Shown here in pieces: positions 26,588 to 38,079 of a stretch of 64,000 nt of DNA. Under the pieces are notes generated by a model. It had not been told where the DNA came from. It saw only the letters and a program-made list of their open reading frames with translations, and searched no databases. Position numbers and translations under genes: made by a program. Where the stretch lies: assembly GCF_006438725.1 (NCBI RefSeq), contig NZ_RCZD01000010.1:148608-212607 (forward strand). Direction: 5' to 3'. The first letter of the stretch is position 1. The number at the start of each line of letters is the position of its first letter. The DNA comes from Ewingella americana. Its GTDB lineage: Bacteria > Pseudomonadota > Gammaproteobacteria > Enterobacterales > Enterobacteriaceae.

Positions 26588-26919
26588 TTCGGCCTCACTT
26601 TTCTTTCAATCTTTAGCTAGGTTAGCTACGTTTATAGCAGCAGCAGGCGGGAGCAAAAAATTCGCCATTCGCCGCTTCGGGGCGCGATTGTAAGGTGCTA
26701 ACGGGCCTGAAGCCAGCCAGTAAGCCCGTCGAAATACCAAAGTAAGCAAATGTTTCATCTTTAATGAGCAAATAACGCGTTGATTTAGAAAAGATTAGCC
26801 TTAAAAAAGGTAAATAATGACCTGTTTCTAGTCAAAAAAATGTCATATTTTCCTTTTACCGTCCCCCTGTTCTCGCAGATAATGCGCGGCGTTCATGACC
26901 ACAAACTGGCGTAACAATT
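26588..26919. other. divergent yhiN-pitA promoter region
   Basis: This 330-bp gap lies between two divergent genes and must hold both promoters. I see no gene, no clear Pho box and no strong hairpin. Confidence 0.5.
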
Positions 26920-28434
26920 ATGCTGCATTTATTTGCCGGGTTAGATTTTCATACCGGCTCGTTGTTGATTCTCGCGTTACTGTTTGTGCTGTTCTACGAA
27001 GCCATCAACGGCTTTCACGATACGGCTAACGCAGTAGCAACCGTCATCTATACCCGCGCAATGCGCTCGCAACTTGCGGTCGTTATGGCTGGGGTATTTA
27101 ACTTCTTAGGCGTTATTCTTGGTGGCTTGAGCGTGGCCTACGCCATTGTTCATTTGCTGCCGACTGATCTTTTACTGAATGTCGGTTCCACTCACGGTCT
27201 GGCCATGGTGTTCTCCATGTTGCTGGCCGCCATCATCTGGAACCTGGGAACCTGGTACTTCGGCCTGCCGGCCTCCAGTTCTCATACCCTTATTGGTGCC
27301 ATTATCGGTGTCGGTCTGACCAATGCATTAATCACCCACAGCTCGGTGGTAGATGCATTAAACATTCCGAAGATGATCGGTATTTTCGCGTCATTGATCA
27401 TTTCACCGCTGGTCGGGATGATAATGGCCGGAGCCATGATTTTCGTGCTGCGCCGCTACTGGAGCGGAACCAAAAAACACGCGCGTATTCACCTGACGCC
27501 AGCTGAACGTGAAAAGAAAGACGGTAAAAAGAAGCCGCCCTTCTGGACCCGCATCGGTCTGATTCTGTCAGCCATTGGGGTCAGCTTCTCGCACGGCGCC
27601 AATGACGGTCAGAAAGGCATTGGTCTGATCATGTTGGTGCTGATTGGCGTAGCACCTGCGGGCTTTGTGCTGAACATGAGCGCCACCGGTTACGATATCA
27701 CCCGTACCCGCGACGCCGTTACGCACTTGCAACAGTACTATCAGCAGCATAGTAACGCCCTGCCGCACATCGTGGCGATGACGCCGCTGGTGCAAACGCC
27801 AGATGAATCTGCAGCGGCAGTCGCAGATTCGCAGAAGGAAAAAGTGTTCCATTGCGACAGTTCGCATGCACTGGACGCGATTGACCGTACGCAGGTGTTA
27901 CTGGCGAATCTGCAATCCTACAGCGACCTGTCACCGGAGCAACGCAGCCATATGCGTCGCCTGCTGATGTGCGCTGCGGATACTGCCGATAAAGCCGCCA
28001 AGCTGGAAGAAACCACCCCGGCTGACAAACGCTTTCTTGGTGAGCTGAAAGGCGACATTCTGCAAACCGTAGAATATGCCCCGATCTGGATCATCATCGC
28101 TGTTGCCCTGGCGTTGGCACTGGGTACCATGATTGGCTGGAAGCGCGTTGCGACCACCATCGGTGAAAAAATTGGCAAGAAAGGCATGACTTATGCACAA
28201 GGGCTATCGGCGCAGTTAACTGCCGCCGTGTCGATTGGTGTGGCCAGTTATACCGGAATGCCAGTGTCCACCACCCACGTTCTCTCATCTGCAGTGGCCG
28301 GTACTATGTTGGTAGACGGCGGCGGTGTGCAGAGCAAAACGGTGAAAAACATCGCGATGGCATGGATCTTAACCCTGCCAGTCTCGATTGTGCTTTCCGG
28401 TGGGCTGTATTGGATCGCGCTGAAACTGATTTAA
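26920..28434 (+). CDS. pitA: low-affinity phosphate transporter PitA
   Basis: The 504-residue inner membrane protein carries metal-phosphate with protons. The two inverted PiT repeats are seen: [15 protein letters not shown] near 31, and [15 protein letters not shown] near 226. The partner loops [14 protein letters not shown] (near 123) and [14 protein letters not shown] (near 447) are present. The large cytoplasmic loop between them (about 285-380) is standard. Length is close to E. coli PitA (499). It is followed by a bidirectional terminator and converges on uspB. Confidence 0.97.
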   Translation: MLHLFAGLDFHTGSLLILALLFVLFYEAINGFHDTANAVATVIYTRAMRSQLAVVMAGVFNFLGVILGGLSVAYAIVHLLPTDLLLNVGSTHGLAMVFSMLLAAIIWNLGTWYFGLPASSSHTLIGAIIGVGLTNALITHSSVVDALNIPKMIGIFASLIISPLVGMIMAGAMIFVLRRYWSGTKKHARIHLTPAEREKKDGKKKPPFWTRIGLILSAIGVSFSHGANDGQKGIGLIMLVLIGVAPAGFVLNMSATGYDITRTRDAVTHLQQYYQQHSNALPHIVAMTPLVQTPDESAAAVADSQKEKVFHCDSSHALDAIDRTQVLLANLQSYSDLSPEQRSHMRRLLMCAADTADKAAKLEETTPADKRFLGELKGDILQTVEYAPIWIIIAVALALALGTMIGWKRVATTIGEKIGKKGMTYAQGLSAQLTAAVSIGVASYTGMPVSTTHVLSSAVAGTMLVDGGGVQSKTVKNIAMAWILTLPVSIVLSGGLYWIALKLI

Positions 28435-28451
28435 GTCTGATGACGTGATGT

Positions 28452-28490
28452 AAAAAAGGCGGCTATTCATAGGAATAAGCCGCCTTTTTA
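28452..28490. terminator. bidirectional terminator between pitA and uspB
   Basis: AAAAAAGGCGGCTATTC pairs with GAATAAGCCGCCTTTTT across a short loop. A-run on the left and T-run on the right let it serve both convergent genes. Confidence 0.9.
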
Positions 28491-28529
28491 TTTGCCTTGC
28501 CTCTTCACCACACCCTCCATAGCCGGTTT

Positions 28530-28865
28530 TCAATACCAGATTATCATCGCCAACATACAGACCAAAATGAGCCCACACAGGCATGTCGTCAGCATAAACT
28601 GCCCGCGAACCCGCTCACAGCGTCGGATAAACTCGGGGTCATGATGATCGCTATAGCGCTGGGCATAGATGTATCGCACCAGTCTGATTTGCTTACTCGG
28701 TTGTCCGTGAGCCGTGAAAAAACCACCGCCATCGACATACTGATAAAGCAAAGGATCGCACCCGCGTAACACCACCAGTAATGCCCGCAATGAAGAGTAG
28801 TAACGCAGCATATTGACGACGCAGACAAAACATAAGGCCCAAAACAGCGCAACGGGACTGATCAT
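28530..28865 (-). CDS. uspB: universal stress protein B
   Basis: The 111-residue protein has the same length as E. coli UspB and nearly the same sequence ([47 protein letters not shown]). Two membrane segments, one at each end, flank a cytoplasmic loop. UspB is a stationary-phase protein linked to ethanol resistance in E. coli. It lies divergent from uspA, as in E. coli. Confidence 0.97.
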   Translation of the reverse strand: MISPVALFWALCFVCVVNMLRYYSSLRALLVVLRGCDPLLYQYVDGGGFFTAHGQPSKQIRLVRYIYAQRYSDHHDPEFIRRCERVRGQFMLTTCLCGLILVCMLAMIIWY

Positions 28866-29234
28866 AATTCCCCCTCAAGACGAATTTACCACGCACAGTG
28901 CCGCCTTAAATATGACGCCTGTTCGCCGCTTCGCCCTACGACCTAAGACATCTCACCCCCCGGGTAAAAGTGCACCCGCCCACCCTGTCGTCACAATAAA
29001 AACCAGAGACGTCTGGCACACAACGCCGGTCCCTTAATATTCAGTGTAGGAAACGAAATAAAAAAGGGGGGCTGCATCTTCATATTATTTACGTCTATGG
29101 ATTTGCATCAGAATCACTTTCTGGAAACGGGGTGACCGGCTTGATTTCTCACGCCCTTTTAGCGCTATACTTAAAAAATGAAGATCGTATGATACTGATA
29201 TCGCTATTCGCTGACCTATGGAAGGAGTTTTCTT
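28866..29234. other. divergent uspB-uspA promoter region
   Basis: A candidate uspA -10, TATACT, lies at 29166-29171, with TTGATT 19 bp upstream as a poor -35. The A-rich initial region and GGAAGGAG ribosome site precede the uspA start. No other gene seen. Confidence 0.45.
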
Positions 29235-29675
29235 ATGTCTTACAAACACATACTCATTGCGGTTGATTTGTCCCCCGAAAGCAAAGTGCTGGTCGAAAAA
29301 GCAGTCTCCATGGCGCGCCCCTATAACGCCAAAGTGTCGCTGATCCATGTTGATGTTAACTACTCCGATTTATACACTGGTCTGATTGATGTCAATCTGG
29401 GCGACATGCAGAAACGTATTTCTGAAGAAACCCACCACGCGCTGACTGAACTGTCGCAAAATGCGGGCTACCCGATTTCAGAAACCCTGAGCGGCAGCGG
29501 TGATTTAGCGCAAGTGTTGGTGGATGCCATTAATAAATACAGCGTCGATTTAGTGCTGTGTGGCCATCATCAGGACTTCTGGAGCAAACTGATGTCTTCA
29601 GCACGTCAATTGATTAACACCGTTCATATCGATATGCTGATTGTTCCGCTGCGTGACGAAGAAGACGCCGAATAA
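29235..29675 (+). CDS. uspA: universal stress protein A
   Basis: The 146-residue single Usp domain protein closely matches E. coli UspA: start [17 protein letters not shown], internal [19 protein letters not shown] and the end DMLIVPLRD. The ATP-binding glycine motif (GxxGxxG) is absent, as in E. coli UspA, which is autophosphorylated rather than a tight ATP binder. It is cytoplasmic and induced by growth arrest. GGAAGGAG precedes the ATG. Confidence 0.97.
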   Translation: MSYKHILIAVDLSPESKVLVEKAVSMARPYNAKVSLIHVDVNYSDLYTGLIDVNLGDMQKRISEETHHALTELSQNAGYPISETLSGSGDLAQVLVDAINKYSVDLVLCGHHQDFWSKLMSSARQLINTVHIDMLIVPLRDEEDAE

Positions 29676-29694
29676 TGTCTGAAAGACGGCATGG

Positions 29695-29726
29695 AAAAGG
29701 GGATGCCACGGCATCTCCTTTTGTTT
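29695..29726 (+). terminator. uspA terminator
   Basis: AAAAGGGGATGCC and GGCATCTCCTTTT form an imperfect stem, with TTGTTTTG after it, about 20 bp past the uspA stop. Confidence 0.75.
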
Positions 29727-29844
29727 TGTATCATTGAAATTTTTTAAAACATTCACAAAACTAATGAATGAGCTATACAAAATCAGGAATTTCTTTTATA
29801 GCTAGGGGAGGTATCTCTCAGGCAAAAAGGAACTGTCAGACGTC

Positions 29845-30678
29845 ATGGCGACATACGATATCGACACCACCGCCCAGCTCTGCGGCGTACACCCCATTAC
29901 CTTGCGCACCTGGCAGCGTCACGGATTAATCAAACCGCACCGTACCCCACAAGGCCAGCGCCTCTACAGCGACGACGATCTGTCACAGATTCATGTGATC
30001 CTCGACTGGGTAAACCGTGGCGTACCACTCGGCCAGATCCGCAGCCGGATCCTGGGCGAAACCACTGAATGTCTCAATGGCTGGCGGGAGATTCAGGCTG
30101 AAATCCTCACCTGTCTCGACCATTTCGATGCCGACAAATTACGCCGCATTACCTGGCGCTGCGGCCGCGAATACCCGCCTGCCAATCTGGTGAATGACGT
30201 GTTTCGTCCGCTGCGCCGTTTTCTGGCCTCCAGCAAACACCCGCTGATGAAACAACAACTCGGCCTGCTCGACGGCACCATCATCGAGTATTCGGCTTTT
30301 ATCCTCACCACGTCACGAAAGAAAGGCTTGCCCCGCATATTGCTGATGGCGATGCACATCCGCGACCCGCTGGAAATGTGGCTGGAAGCCATGTCACTGG
30401 CAGGGGAAGGCTTACGGGTGGAAGTGATCTCTGCCACCATTGCCGAACCGGATCTGTCGCGCTTTAACATGCAACATTATGTGATTTGGTCAGATAAACG
30501 CCTGAACGAACGCCAGCAGGCGCTGTTTCATGGATGGGAAGCGGAAGGTTTGCCGGTCATGCTGGTCGGCCATGTGACGCAGTTGCCAGTGGCGGCGGTG
30601 AAGCCACAACCGGCGAACGTCGATACGGCCTTGATTGAGAAATTGTTTTATAACGGTGTGTATATATCGAACCGGTGA
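29845..30678 (+). CDS. MerR-family regulator, MlrA-like
   Basis: The 277-residue protein has a MerR-type winged HTH at 1-70 ([20 protein letters not shown] then [10 protein letters not shown]) and a long C-terminal region like those of MlrA and BluR, which act on curli and biofilm genes in E. coli. No B12- or light-sensing motif is obvious. It occupies the site of dtpB in E. coli. Its last 31 bp overlap the 3' end of the convergent rsmJ gene. Targets are unknown; a biofilm role is a guess from family. Confidence 0.8.
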   Translation: MATYDIDTTAQLCGVHPITLRTWQRHGLIKPHRTPQGQRLYSDDDLSQIHVILDWVNRGVPLGQIRSRILGETTECLNGWREIQAEILTCLDHFDADKLRRITWRCGREYPPANLVNDVFRPLRRFLASSKHPLMKQQLGLLDGTIIEYSAFILTTSRKKGLPRILLMAMHIRDPLEMWLEAMSLAGEGLRVEVISATIAEPDLSRFNMQHYVIWSDKRLNERQQALFHGWEAEGLPVMLVGHVTQLPVAAVKPQPANVDTALIEKLFYNGVYISNR

Positions 30679-31394
30679 CTTTTGGTGGTCAGGGCAGCTT
30701 GCGCGGGGGTATCGGCCATCGGTGGCGCATAGTCTGGCCGTTTAACGACAATCCGCTTGGTCGCCAGACGACGTGCGGGTTCCAGCAAGCCATCTGCATC
30801 CGCATCCGGGCCCACTAACCCCTGGAATACCCGCATCTCTTTCTTCACCAGCGCACTTTTCTGTTTATGCGGATACATCGGATCAAGGTACACCACCTCC
30901 GGTTTTGGCGTCAGGTCCGCCAGTGCCGTCAGGCTGGATGCATGTAACAGCGTCATACGTTCACGCAGCCACGGGCCGATTTCCGCATCGCGATAACCGC
31001 GCGCCAGGCCATCATCCAGCAGCGCAGCCACCACCGGGTTACGCTCAAGCATCCGCACGTGACAGCCAAGCGACGCCAGTACGAAGGCGTCACGCCCCAG
31101 CCCCGCCGTCGCATCGACCACATTGGGCCGGTATCCGCCTTTGATGCCAACGGCTTTTGCCACGGCTTCACCACGACCGCCGCCAAACTTACGCCGGTGT
31201 GCCATAGTGCCACCGACAAAATCGACATAAATCGCGCCCAGTTTAGGCTCATCGCGCTTTCGCAACTCAAGACGTTCAGGCGTCAGCACCAGCGCCATCA
31301 CGGCGTCGCTATCTGACGTCAGGTTCCAGCGTTCGGCCAGAATAGATAAGGCGCCTGCATCGGCGCCTTCTTCACAAATTAAACAGACACTCAC
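30648..31394 (-). CDS. rsmJ: 16S rRNA m2G1516 methyltransferase RsmJ
   Basis: The 248-residue SAM-dependent enzyme methylates G1516 of 16S rRNA. Its SAM motif is [18 protein letters not shown] near 103-120, and the catalytic region is [20 protein letters not shown] near 170. Length and place upstream of prlC match E. coli (formerly yhiQ). The start overlaps no neighbour; prlC ends 14 bp upstream, so the two may be co-transcribed. Confidence 0.95.
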   Translation of the reverse strand: MSVCLICEEGADAGALSILAERWNLTSDSDAVMALVLTPERLELRKRDEPKLGAIYVDFVGGTMAHRRKFGGGRGEAVAKAVGIKGGYRPNVVDATAGLGRDAFVLASLGCHVRMLERNPVVAALLDDGLARGYRDAEIGPWLRERMTLLHASSLTALADLTPKPEVVYLDPMYPHKQKSALVKKEMRVFQGLVGPDADADGLLEPARRLATKRIVVKRPDYAPPMADTPAQAALTTKSHRFDIYTPL

Positions 31395-31408
31395 GGGGTG
31401 ACGTTTCC

Positions 31409-33484
31409 TCAGGCAGGCTCTTTCGTGCCGCTCTCTTTAATACCGTAATGACGCAGCATAGCATCCAGCTGAGGTTCACGCCCACGGAAGCGTTTGAACA
31501 GCTCCATCGGCTCTTCCGAACCGCCACGTGACAAAATGTTGTCGAGGAAAGACTGCCCGGTTTGTCGATTGAAAATCCCTTCTTCTTCGAAGCGCGAATA
31601 GGCATCAGCAGAGAGCACTTCCGCCCACAGGTAGCTGTAATATCCGGCCGCATAACCGCCCGCAAAAATATGGCTGAATGCGTGGGGGAAACGGCCCCAG
31701 CTTGGTGATGGCACCACGGCAACCTGCTTTTTGATCTCCGCCAGCGTCTGCAAAATCTGCGCGCCTTTGGCCGGGTCATACTCGGCATGCATACGGAAGT
31801 CGAACAGGCCGAACTCCAGTTGACGCAGAATAAACAACGCAGCCTGATAGTTTTTGGCGGCCAGCATTTTATCCAGCATCTCTTTCGGCAGCGGTTCACC
31901 GGTTTCAAAATGGCCGGAGATAAACGCCAGCGCATCCGGTTCCCAACACCAGTTTTCCATAAACTGACTTGGCAGTTCGACCGCATCCCACGCCACACCG
32001 GAAATACCGGCCACGCCTGCAGTGTCGATTTTGGTCAGCATATGGTGCAGACCGTGGCCAAATTCGTGGAACAGCGTGGTGACTTCGTTGTGGGTAAACA
32101 GCGCCGGTTTGTTGCCAACCGGACCGTTAAAGTTACAGGTCAGATAAGCGACCGGTTTTTGCACTTCACCGTTGGCTTTACGCAGGCTACCGGCACAGTC
32201 GTTCATCCAGGCACCGCCGCGTTTATGCTCACGCGCATACAGGTCGAGATAGAAGCTGCCGCGCAGCTCACCGGACTCATCGAACAGGTCGAAGAAACGC
32301 ACATCTTTGTGCCAGATTTCAACGTCAGTGCGCTCTTTGGCCGTGATGCCGTAAATACGATTCACGACTTCAAACAGCCCTTCCAGCGCGCGCTGTTCGG
32401 GGAAGTACGGCCGCAGCTGTTCGTCATTAATAGAGAACAGATGCTGTTTCTGTTTTTCGCCGTAGAACGGCAGGTCCCAGGCTTCCATTGCATCCACGCC
32501 ATAATGCGTTTTGGCGAAAGCGCGCAGTTGGGCCAGCTCCTGCTCCGCCTGAGGGCGGGCGCGTTTGGCGAGGTCATTGAGGAAGTCGATCACCTGCGAG
32601 GTGTTTTCAGCCATTTTGGTGGCAAGTGACATATCAGCGAACGAGGCAAAGCCCAGCAGTTCTGCCAGTTCGTGGCGCAGCGCCAGCGTTTCGGCCATCA
32701 CCGCGCTGTTGTCCCATTTCCCGGCATTCGGCCCCTGGTCTGACGCACGGGTCAGGAAGGCGCGGTACATCTCTTCACGCAGTTCACGGTTTACACCGTA
32801 GGTCATGACCGGCAGATAGCTTGGGATATCCAGCGTTAATAGCCAGCCCTCCTGCTCTTTCGATTCGGCCAGCGCTTTGGCCGCCGCCAACGCACTTTCC
32901 GGCAACCCCTCTAAATCAGCAACGTCGGTGATAAGTTTGCTCCAACCCATGGTGGCATCAAGCACGTTGTTGCTGTAGGTCGAACCTAACTCAGACAAGC
33001 GGGCGGAGATCTCACCGTAGCGTTTCTGTTTCTCCGGGGGTAGACCAATCCCTGACAGCTCGAAGTCACGCAGCGCGTTGTCCACGGCTTTCTTCTGCGC
33101 CAGCGTCAGTTGGCCATAGTGCTCGCCCTCTTTCAGGTCGCGGTAGGCGTTGTACAGACCGGCGTGTTGCCCTACCCAGGTGCTGAATTCGGAGATGATC
33201 GGCAGGCACTGTTCGTAGGCTTCACGCAACTCAGGGCTGTTTTTCACCGCATTCAGATGCCCGACCGGTGACCAGATACGGCTCAGGCGATCGTCGCTTT
33301 CCGCCAGCGGCTGGCACAAGGTTTCCCAGTTGAAAGGGCCGGATTGCGCCACCACCTTTTCAACCGTCTGGCGGCACGCTTCAATAGCCGATTGCATGGC
33401 AGGAACGATATGTTCAGGGCGAATCGCAGAAAACGGCGGCAGGGTAAAGTCTTGCAAAAGCGGATTGGTTGAAGCTGTAGTCAT
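31409..33484 (-). CDS. prlC: oligopeptidase A
   Basis: The 691-residue M3-family zinc metallopeptidase degrades signal peptides and other short peptides in the cytoplasm. HEFGH at about 473-477 supplies two zinc ligands and the catalytic Glu. The preferred start at 33484 ([13 protein letters not shown]) follows AGGACC and matches the E. coli N-terminus; a frame extending 21 codons further upstream looks non-coding. E. coli prlC is heat-shock regulated, but I could not confirm a sigma-32 promoter here. Confidence 0.96.
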   Translation of the reverse strand: MTTASTNPLLQDFTLPPFSAIRPEHIVPAMQSAIEACRQTVEKVVAQSGPFNWETLCQPLAESDDRLSRIWSPVGHLNAVKNSPELREAYEQCLPIISEFSTWVGQHAGLYNAYRDLKEGEHYGQLTLAQKKAVDNALRDFELSGIGLPPEKQKRYGEISARLSELGSTYSNNVLDATMGWSKLITDVADLEGLPESALAAAKALAESKEQEGWLLTLDIPSYLPVMTYGVNRELREEMYRAFLTRASDQGPNAGKWDNSAVMAETLALRHELAELLGFASFADMSLATKMAENTSQVIDFLNDLAKRARPQAEQELAQLRAFAKTHYGVDAMEAWDLPFYGEKQKQHLFSINDEQLRPYFPEQRALEGLFEVVNRIYGITAKERTDVEIWHKDVRFFDLFDESGELRGSFYLDLYAREHKRGGAWMNDCAGSLRKANGEVQKPVAYLTCNFNGPVGNKPALFTHNEVTTLFHEFGHGLHHMLTKIDTAGVAGISGVAWDAVELPSQFMENWCWEPDALAFISGHFETGEPLPKEMLDKMLAAKNYQAALFILRQLEFGLFDFRMHAEYDPAKGAQILQTLAEIKKQVAVVPSPSWGRFPHAFSHIFAGGYAAGYYSYLWAEVLSADAYSRFEEEGIFNRQTGQSFLDNILSRGGSEEPMELFKRFRGREPQLDAMLRHYGIKESGTKEPA

Positions 33485-33782
33485 AGGGAGGTCCTGTTGT
33501 TGTGTGCATGATGCGCGTGGCGCTGGCTTCGGCTCTTCGCGCAACACACCGGGAATGAGGGTCTTCTTAAAGATGACGTAACTTCTAACATGCGGTCAAG
33601 GGGTGGGAAAATCAATGGGTGTTGGGATCTGGTTAGGTTGTGGCTAACAGACGGTTTATACTAAGCCGCATTAAAGGCGCGCCGTTTTCAGCGGCAGCCT
33701 GCATCACTATCCAGGCACAGTATAAATTTTCGGTAACCCACTGATTTTACTGTCTACATTCATTATTCGGAAACGTAAATCC

Positions 33783-34625
33783 ATGCTGAGTTACCGCCAC
33801 AGTTTTCACGCTGGCAACCACGCCGACGTCCTCAAACATACCGTTCAGAGCCTGATCATTGAATCTCTGAAAGAAAAAGATAAACCTTTCCTGTATCTCG
33901 ACACCCACGCCGGTGCCGGTCGCTACCTGTTGAGCGGTGAACACGCCGAACGCACGGGCGAATATATGGAAGGCATTGCACGCATCTGGCAGCGCGAAGA
34001 TCAACCCGCCGAGCTGGCTCCTTACATGTCGGTCATCAAATATTTCAACCGCAACGAGAATCTGCGTTACTACCCAGGCTCACCGCTCATCGCCCGCCAG
34101 TTGCTGCGTGAAGATGACAAACTGCACATGACCGAACTGCACCCGAGCGACTTCCCGCTGTTGCGTAATGAGTTCCAGAAAGATAGCCGTGCGAAAGTCT
34201 TGCGCGAAGACGGTTATCAGCAGATTAAAGCCCAGCTGCCGCCTCTCTCACGCCGTGGCCTGATCCTGATGGACCCGTCATATGAGCTGAAAACCGATTA
34301 TCAGGACGTGGTAAAAGGCATCCAGGAAGGCTACAAACGTTTTGCCACTGGCACTTACGCCCTGTGGTATCCCGTGGTGCTGCGTCAGCAGATCAAAAAA
34401 ATGCTGCGTGAGCTCGAAGCGACCGGCATCCGCCGCATTCTGCAAATCGAACTGGGCGTGCGCCCGGACAGAGATCAGCGCGGTATGACCGCCTCGGGGA
34501 TGATCGTGATTAACCCGCCATGGAAACTCGAGCAGCAAATGAACACCGTTCTACCCTGGCTGCTCGAAACGCTGGTGCCTTCCGGTACCGGCCATCAGTT
34601 GGTCAAATGGGTCGTTCCTGAGTAA
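33783..34625 (+). CDS. rlmJ: 23S rRNA m6A2030 methyltransferase RlmJ, with DPSY motif
   Basis: The 280-residue enzyme has the same length as E. coli RlmJ and near-identical blocks (MLSYRHSFHAGNHADVLKHT, YALWYPVVLRQQIKKML, GMIVINPPWKLEQQMN). SAM is bound by LDTHAGAGRY at 39-48. The catalytic motif, DPPY in E. coli at 164-167, reads DPSY here (gac ccg tca tat, 34272-34283). Such N6-adenine enzymes usually keep both prolines, although Ser is tolerated in some relatives. It is divergent from prlC. Confidence 0.95.
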   Translation: MLSYRHSFHAGNHADVLKHTVQSLIIESLKEKDKPFLYLDTHAGAGRYLLSGEHAERTGEYMEGIARIWQREDQPAELAPYMSVIKYFNRNENLRYYPGSPLIARQLLREDDKLHMTELHPSDFPLLRNEFQKDSRAKVLREDGYQQIKAQLPPLSRRGLILMDPSYELKTDYQDVVKGIQEGYKRFATGTYALWYPVVLRQQIKKMLRELEATGIRRILQIELGVRPDRDQRGMTASGMIVINPPWKLEQQMNTVLPWLLETLVPSGTGHQLVKWVVPE

Positions 34626-34816
34626 ATCCTCGCTGATATTTCCCGCTTAGTCATGCCAGAGCCGCTTATCCAAAGGCTCTGGCTATCAAACCTATCGCAA
34701 TCATCGTTCCAAACTTTGCGACAAACTCAATTCCCACGTTAAACTCTTAGGCAATTATGTAGATTAGCGACGCTGGTATTGGCGTTCTTCATTTTTCAAA
34801 ATTCATGGAAAATCCG

Positions 34817-36169
34817 ATGACCAAACATTATGACTATCTGGCAATTGGCGGCGGCAGCGGCGGTATCGCATCAATTAACCGTGCTGCCATGTATGGGCAA
34901 AAATGTGCGCTGATCGAAGCGAAAGAGCTCGGCGGCACCTGCGTCAATGTGGGTTGTGTACCGAAAAAAGTGATGTGGCATGCGGCGCAAATCGCTGAAG
35001 CTATCCGTAACTACGGCCCGGATTACGGCTTTGATACCACCGTCAACAGCTTCAACTGGAAGACGCTGGTTGCCAACCGCACCGCGTACATCGACCGCAT
35101 CCACACCTCGTACGACAACGTGCTGGGCAAAAACAACGTTGACGTGATCAAAGGTTTCGCGCGCTTCGTTGACGATCATACCGTGGAAGTCAACGGCGAG
35201 AAGATCACCGCGGATCACATCCTGATCGCCACCGGCGGTCGCCCGAGCCACCCGAACATTCCGGGTGCGGAATACGGTATCGACTCCGACGGTTTCTTTG
35301 ATTTGACCGAAATGCCGAAACGCGTTGCGGTGGTTGGCGCCGGTTACATCGCGGTAGAAATCGCCGGTGTGATGAATGCACTGGGTTCTGAAACCCATCT
35401 GTTTGTGCGTAAACACGCACCACTGCGTACTTTCGACCCGTTAATCGTCGAGACCCTGCTGGAAGTGATCAACACCGAAGGCCCGGCGCTGCATACCGAA
35501 TCGATTCCAAAAGAAGTGGTGAAAAATGCCGACGGCAGCCTGACCCTGAAGCTGGAAAACGGTAAAGAGTTTGAAGTCGACAGCCTGGTCTGGGCGATTG
35601 GCCGCGAACCGGAAACCGACAACTTCAACCTGAAAGCGACCGGTGTGAAAACCAACGCCAAAGGCTACATTGAAGTCGATAAATTCCAGAACACCAGCGT
35701 CAAAGGTATCTACGCCGTGGGCGATAACACCGGCGCAGTTGAACTGACACCCGTAGCCGTGGCGGCGGGCCGCCGCCTGTCTGAACGCCTGTTCAACAAC
35801 AAGCCTGACGAACATCTGGATTACAGCAACATCGCCACCGTGGTGTTCAGCCATCCGCCAATCGGCACCGTGGGCCTGACTGAGCCTCAGGCGATTGAGC
35901 AGTACGGCGCAGACAACGTGAAAGTCTACAAATCGGCATTCACCGCGATGTATACCGCCGTGACGAAACACCGCCAGCCGTGCCGCATGAAGCTGGTGTG
36001 CGTCGGTGCTGAGGAGAAAATCGTCGGTATCCACGGTATCGGCTATGGCATGGACGAAATGCTGCAAGGCTTCGCCGTGGCCGTCAAAATGGGCGCGACC
36101 AAGAAAGACTTCGACAACACCGTGGCGATCCACCCCACCGGCGCGGAAGAATTCGTTACCATGAGATAA
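34817..36169 (+). CDS. gor: glutathione reductase
   Basis: The 450-residue FAD and NADPH enzyme recycles oxidised glutathione in the cytoplasm. FAD is held by [11 protein letters not shown] at 9-19. The redox disulfide is Cys42-Cys47 (GGTCVNVGC), as in E. coli. [11 protein letters not shown] near 174 binds NADPH, and the C-terminus [12 protein letters not shown] supplies the catalytic His. The start at 34817 matches the E. coli N-terminus; GGAAAA precedes it. It is followed by a strong terminator. Confidence 0.97.
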   Translation: MTKHYDYLAIGGGSGGIASINRAAMYGQKCALIEAKELGGTCVNVGCVPKKVMWHAAQIAEAIRNYGPDYGFDTTVNSFNWKTLVANRTAYIDRIHTSYDNVLGKNNVDVIKGFARFVDDHTVEVNGEKITADHILIATGGRPSHPNIPGAEYGIDSDGFFDLTEMPKRVAVVGAGYIAVEIAGVMNALGSETHLFVRKHAPLRTFDPLIVETLLEVINTEGPALHTESIPKEVVKNADGSLTLKLENGKEFEVDSLVWAIGREPETDNFNLKATGVKTNAKGYIEVDKFQNTSVKGIYAVGDNTGAVELTPVAVAAGRRLSERLFNNKPDEHLDYSNIATVVFSHPPIGTVGLTEPQAIEQYGADNVKVYKSAFTAMYTAVTKHRQPCRMKLVCVGAEEKIVGIHGIGYGMDEMLQGFAVAVKMGATKKDFDNTVAIHPTGAEEFVTMR

Positions 36170-36196
36170 CCGCGTCGTTATGACGCCGCTAAAAAT

Positions 36197-36231
36197 AAAG
36201 GCTTTAGATCTTTGGATCTGAAGCCTTTTTT
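36197..36231 (+). terminator. gor terminator
   Basis: AAAGGCTTTAGATC (36197-36210) pairs with GATCTGAAGCCTTT (36215-36228), with T6 following. Confidence 0.9.
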
Positions 36232-36706
36232 GTCAGCATAAGCATGGAGGGAGAGTGTTTCATATATTATATAAGAAACAATGTCATACCGTGTTCATTA
36301 CTCATGACGAGTGAATGTCATCACGGCATAAATAAATTTGAATGTTTACCCTATCCATTATCAGCTAGCTGAGTGCAGCCTTCATCAGAAATATTTGGCT
36401 TTTCTCGCGTTCAACGCAATAAGTAAACCTCATAGAAACACAACCGATAAAAATAAAATCAAATAGTCTTAATCTGAAAACACATTATAAAAACAGCCGA
36501 CACCCCTCAATTAAAATATAAATTAAAAGACCTGGTTAATTTCATAAAAATCAATTAATAGAGGCACTATTGGGTTTTATAAAAATCATGCAAACAATGT
36601 CAGAATTACCACACAACAGCAAGCCAATGCACTTAAGCGTTAATCATGCGAGTATTTTCACGACTTAATAAGTCACACAATATTAACGCTTAATCAAAGG
36701 ATATTT
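36232..36706. other. AT-rich region upstream of levansucrase
   Basis: No gene. The GC content falls sharply relative to gor. The region should hold the levansucrase promoter, and its last 75 bp carry a nested inverted repeat (separate entry). Confidence 0.55.
36633..36693 (+). promoter_or_regulatory. nested inverted repeat in the levansucrase leader
   Basis: TTAAGCGTTAAT (36633-36644) and ATTAACGCTTAA (36682-36693) are perfect 12-bp inverted repeats 37 bp apart. Between them lies a second perfect palindrome, GACTTA-A-TAAGTC (36662-36674). The right arm ends three bases before the AAAGG ribosome site. It could be an RNA stem masking the ribosome site or a two-site operator. Confidence 0.6.
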
Positions 36707-37954
36707 ATGACTAACGTAAACTATAAGCCCACTATCTGGACTCGTGCTGATGCTTTAAAGGTCAATGAAAATGACCCCACCACAACTCAGCCGATTGTCA
36801 GCCCTGACTTTCCTGTAATGAGTGAAGACGTCTTTATTTGGGATACTATGCCACTGAGATCCCTGGATGGAACTATTGTATCGGTTGACGGCTGGTCAGT
36901 TATTTTCACATTAACAGCTCAGCGCAATACCCATAACTCAGAATACCTGGATGCCGAGGGTAATTATGACATAACAAGTGATTGGACTAACCGTCATGGG
37001 CGGGCAAAAATTTGTTTCTGGTACTCCCGCACAGGTAAAGATTGGATTTTTGGCGGGCGCGTTATGGCAGAAGGTGTCTCTCCGACCACCCGTGAATGGG
37101 CAGGCACCCCTGTTTTACTCAACGAAGAGGGTGATATTGATCTCTATTACACCGCGGTAACACCGGGTGCAACCATCGTTAAAGTAAAAGGTAAGGTCCT
37201 CACTTCAGATGACGGAGTCACCTTAACGGGCTTTAATGAAGTTAAACCCCTGTTCTCAGCTGATGGTGTTATTTATCAAACCGAAAGCCAAAACCCTTAC
37301 TGGAACTTTAGAGACCCAAGTCCGTTTATCGATCAGAATGATGGCAAACTGTATATGCTATTTGAGGGTAATGTGGCGGGTGACAGCGGCACACATGTTA
37401 TTACCAAAAAAGAGATGGGGATCGTTCCTCCTGGTTATCAGGATATTGGCAATGCTAAAGACAAAGTAGGGTGTATTGGCATGGCCGTGGCTAAAGACCT
37501 TTCCGGTGATGAATGGGAAATCCTTCCTCCATTGGTGACCGCTGTCGGGGTCAATGACCAGACTGAGCGTCCTCATTTTGTGTTTCAGGATGGAAAATAT
37601 TATCTGTTCACGATCAGTCATAAATATACTTATGCCGATGGATTAACCGGCCCTGACGGTGTGTACGGCTTCTTCAGTAATAATCTGACAGGACCTTACT
37701 CACCAATGAACGGTTCCGGTTTAGTCTTAGGTAATCCGCCATCACAACCCTTCCAAACATATTCTCACTGCGTGATGCCTAATGGTTTGGTCACGTCATT
37801 TATTGATAACGTCCCTACCAGCGATGGCAATTATAGAATTGGCGGGACAGAAGCCCCTACCGTGAAAATAGTGCTGACGGGAGATCGCTCATATGTAGAG
37901 CGCGTCTTCGACTATGGATATATTCCACCCATGAAAAATATAATTTTGAATTAA
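36707..37954 (+). CDS. lsc: levansucrase, GH68
   Basis: The 415-residue enzyme splits sucrose and builds levan, a beta-2,6 fructan. The catalytic triad has the numbering of the Erwinia enzyme: nucleophile Asp46 in FIWDTMPLR, stabiliser Asp203 in NFRDPSPF and acid/base Glu287 in DQTERPHF. No signal peptide is present, typical of the proteobacterial enzymes, which are exported by a non-Sec or uncleaved route. GC is lower than in the neighbours and the locus is inserted between gor and mltE, suggesting acquisition. The closest match I recall is the Rahnella levansucrase of the same length. Confidence 0.95.
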   Translation: MTNVNYKPTIWTRADALKVNENDPTTTQPIVSPDFPVMSEDVFIWDTMPLRSLDGTIVSVDGWSVIFTLTAQRNTHNSEYLDAEGNYDITSDWTNRHGRAKICFWYSRTGKDWIFGGRVMAEGVSPTTREWAGTPVLLNEEGDIDLYYTAVTPGATIVKVKGKVLTSDDGVTLTGFNEVKPLFSADGVIYQTESQNPYWNFRDPSPFIDQNDGKLYMLFEGNVAGDSGTHVITKKEMGIVPPGYQDIGNAKDKVGCIGMAVAKDLSGDEWEILPPLVTAVGVNDQTERPHFVFQDGKYYLFTISHKYTYADGLTGPDGVYGFFSNNLTGPYSPMNGSGLVLGNPPSQPFQTYSHCVMPNGLVTSFIDNVPTSDGNYRIGGTEAPTVKIVLTGDRSYVERVFDYGYIPPMKNIILN

Positions 37955-37965
37955 TTTTTTCATGC

Positions 37966-37996
37966 CATCCTCCCACATATTATTGGTGGGAGGATG
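37966..37996. terminator. hairpin after levansucrase
   Basis: CATCCTCCCAC (37966-37976) pairs perfectly with GTGGGAGGATG (37986-37996) with a 9-nt loop. No T-run follows, so termination may be weak or factor-aided. It sits 12 bp past the stop. Confidence 0.6.
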
Positions 37997-38079
37997 TTAA
38001 TCCAACATTGGTTTTATCGGCGTTAAAAAATAAGCCCATACCTGTCTGCATATATACACAGGAAAGGCATGAATTTACC

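Noticed and set aside
31787..32629. 280-residue plus-strand frame opposite prlC
   Set aside because: Shadow of oligopeptidase A coding sequence.
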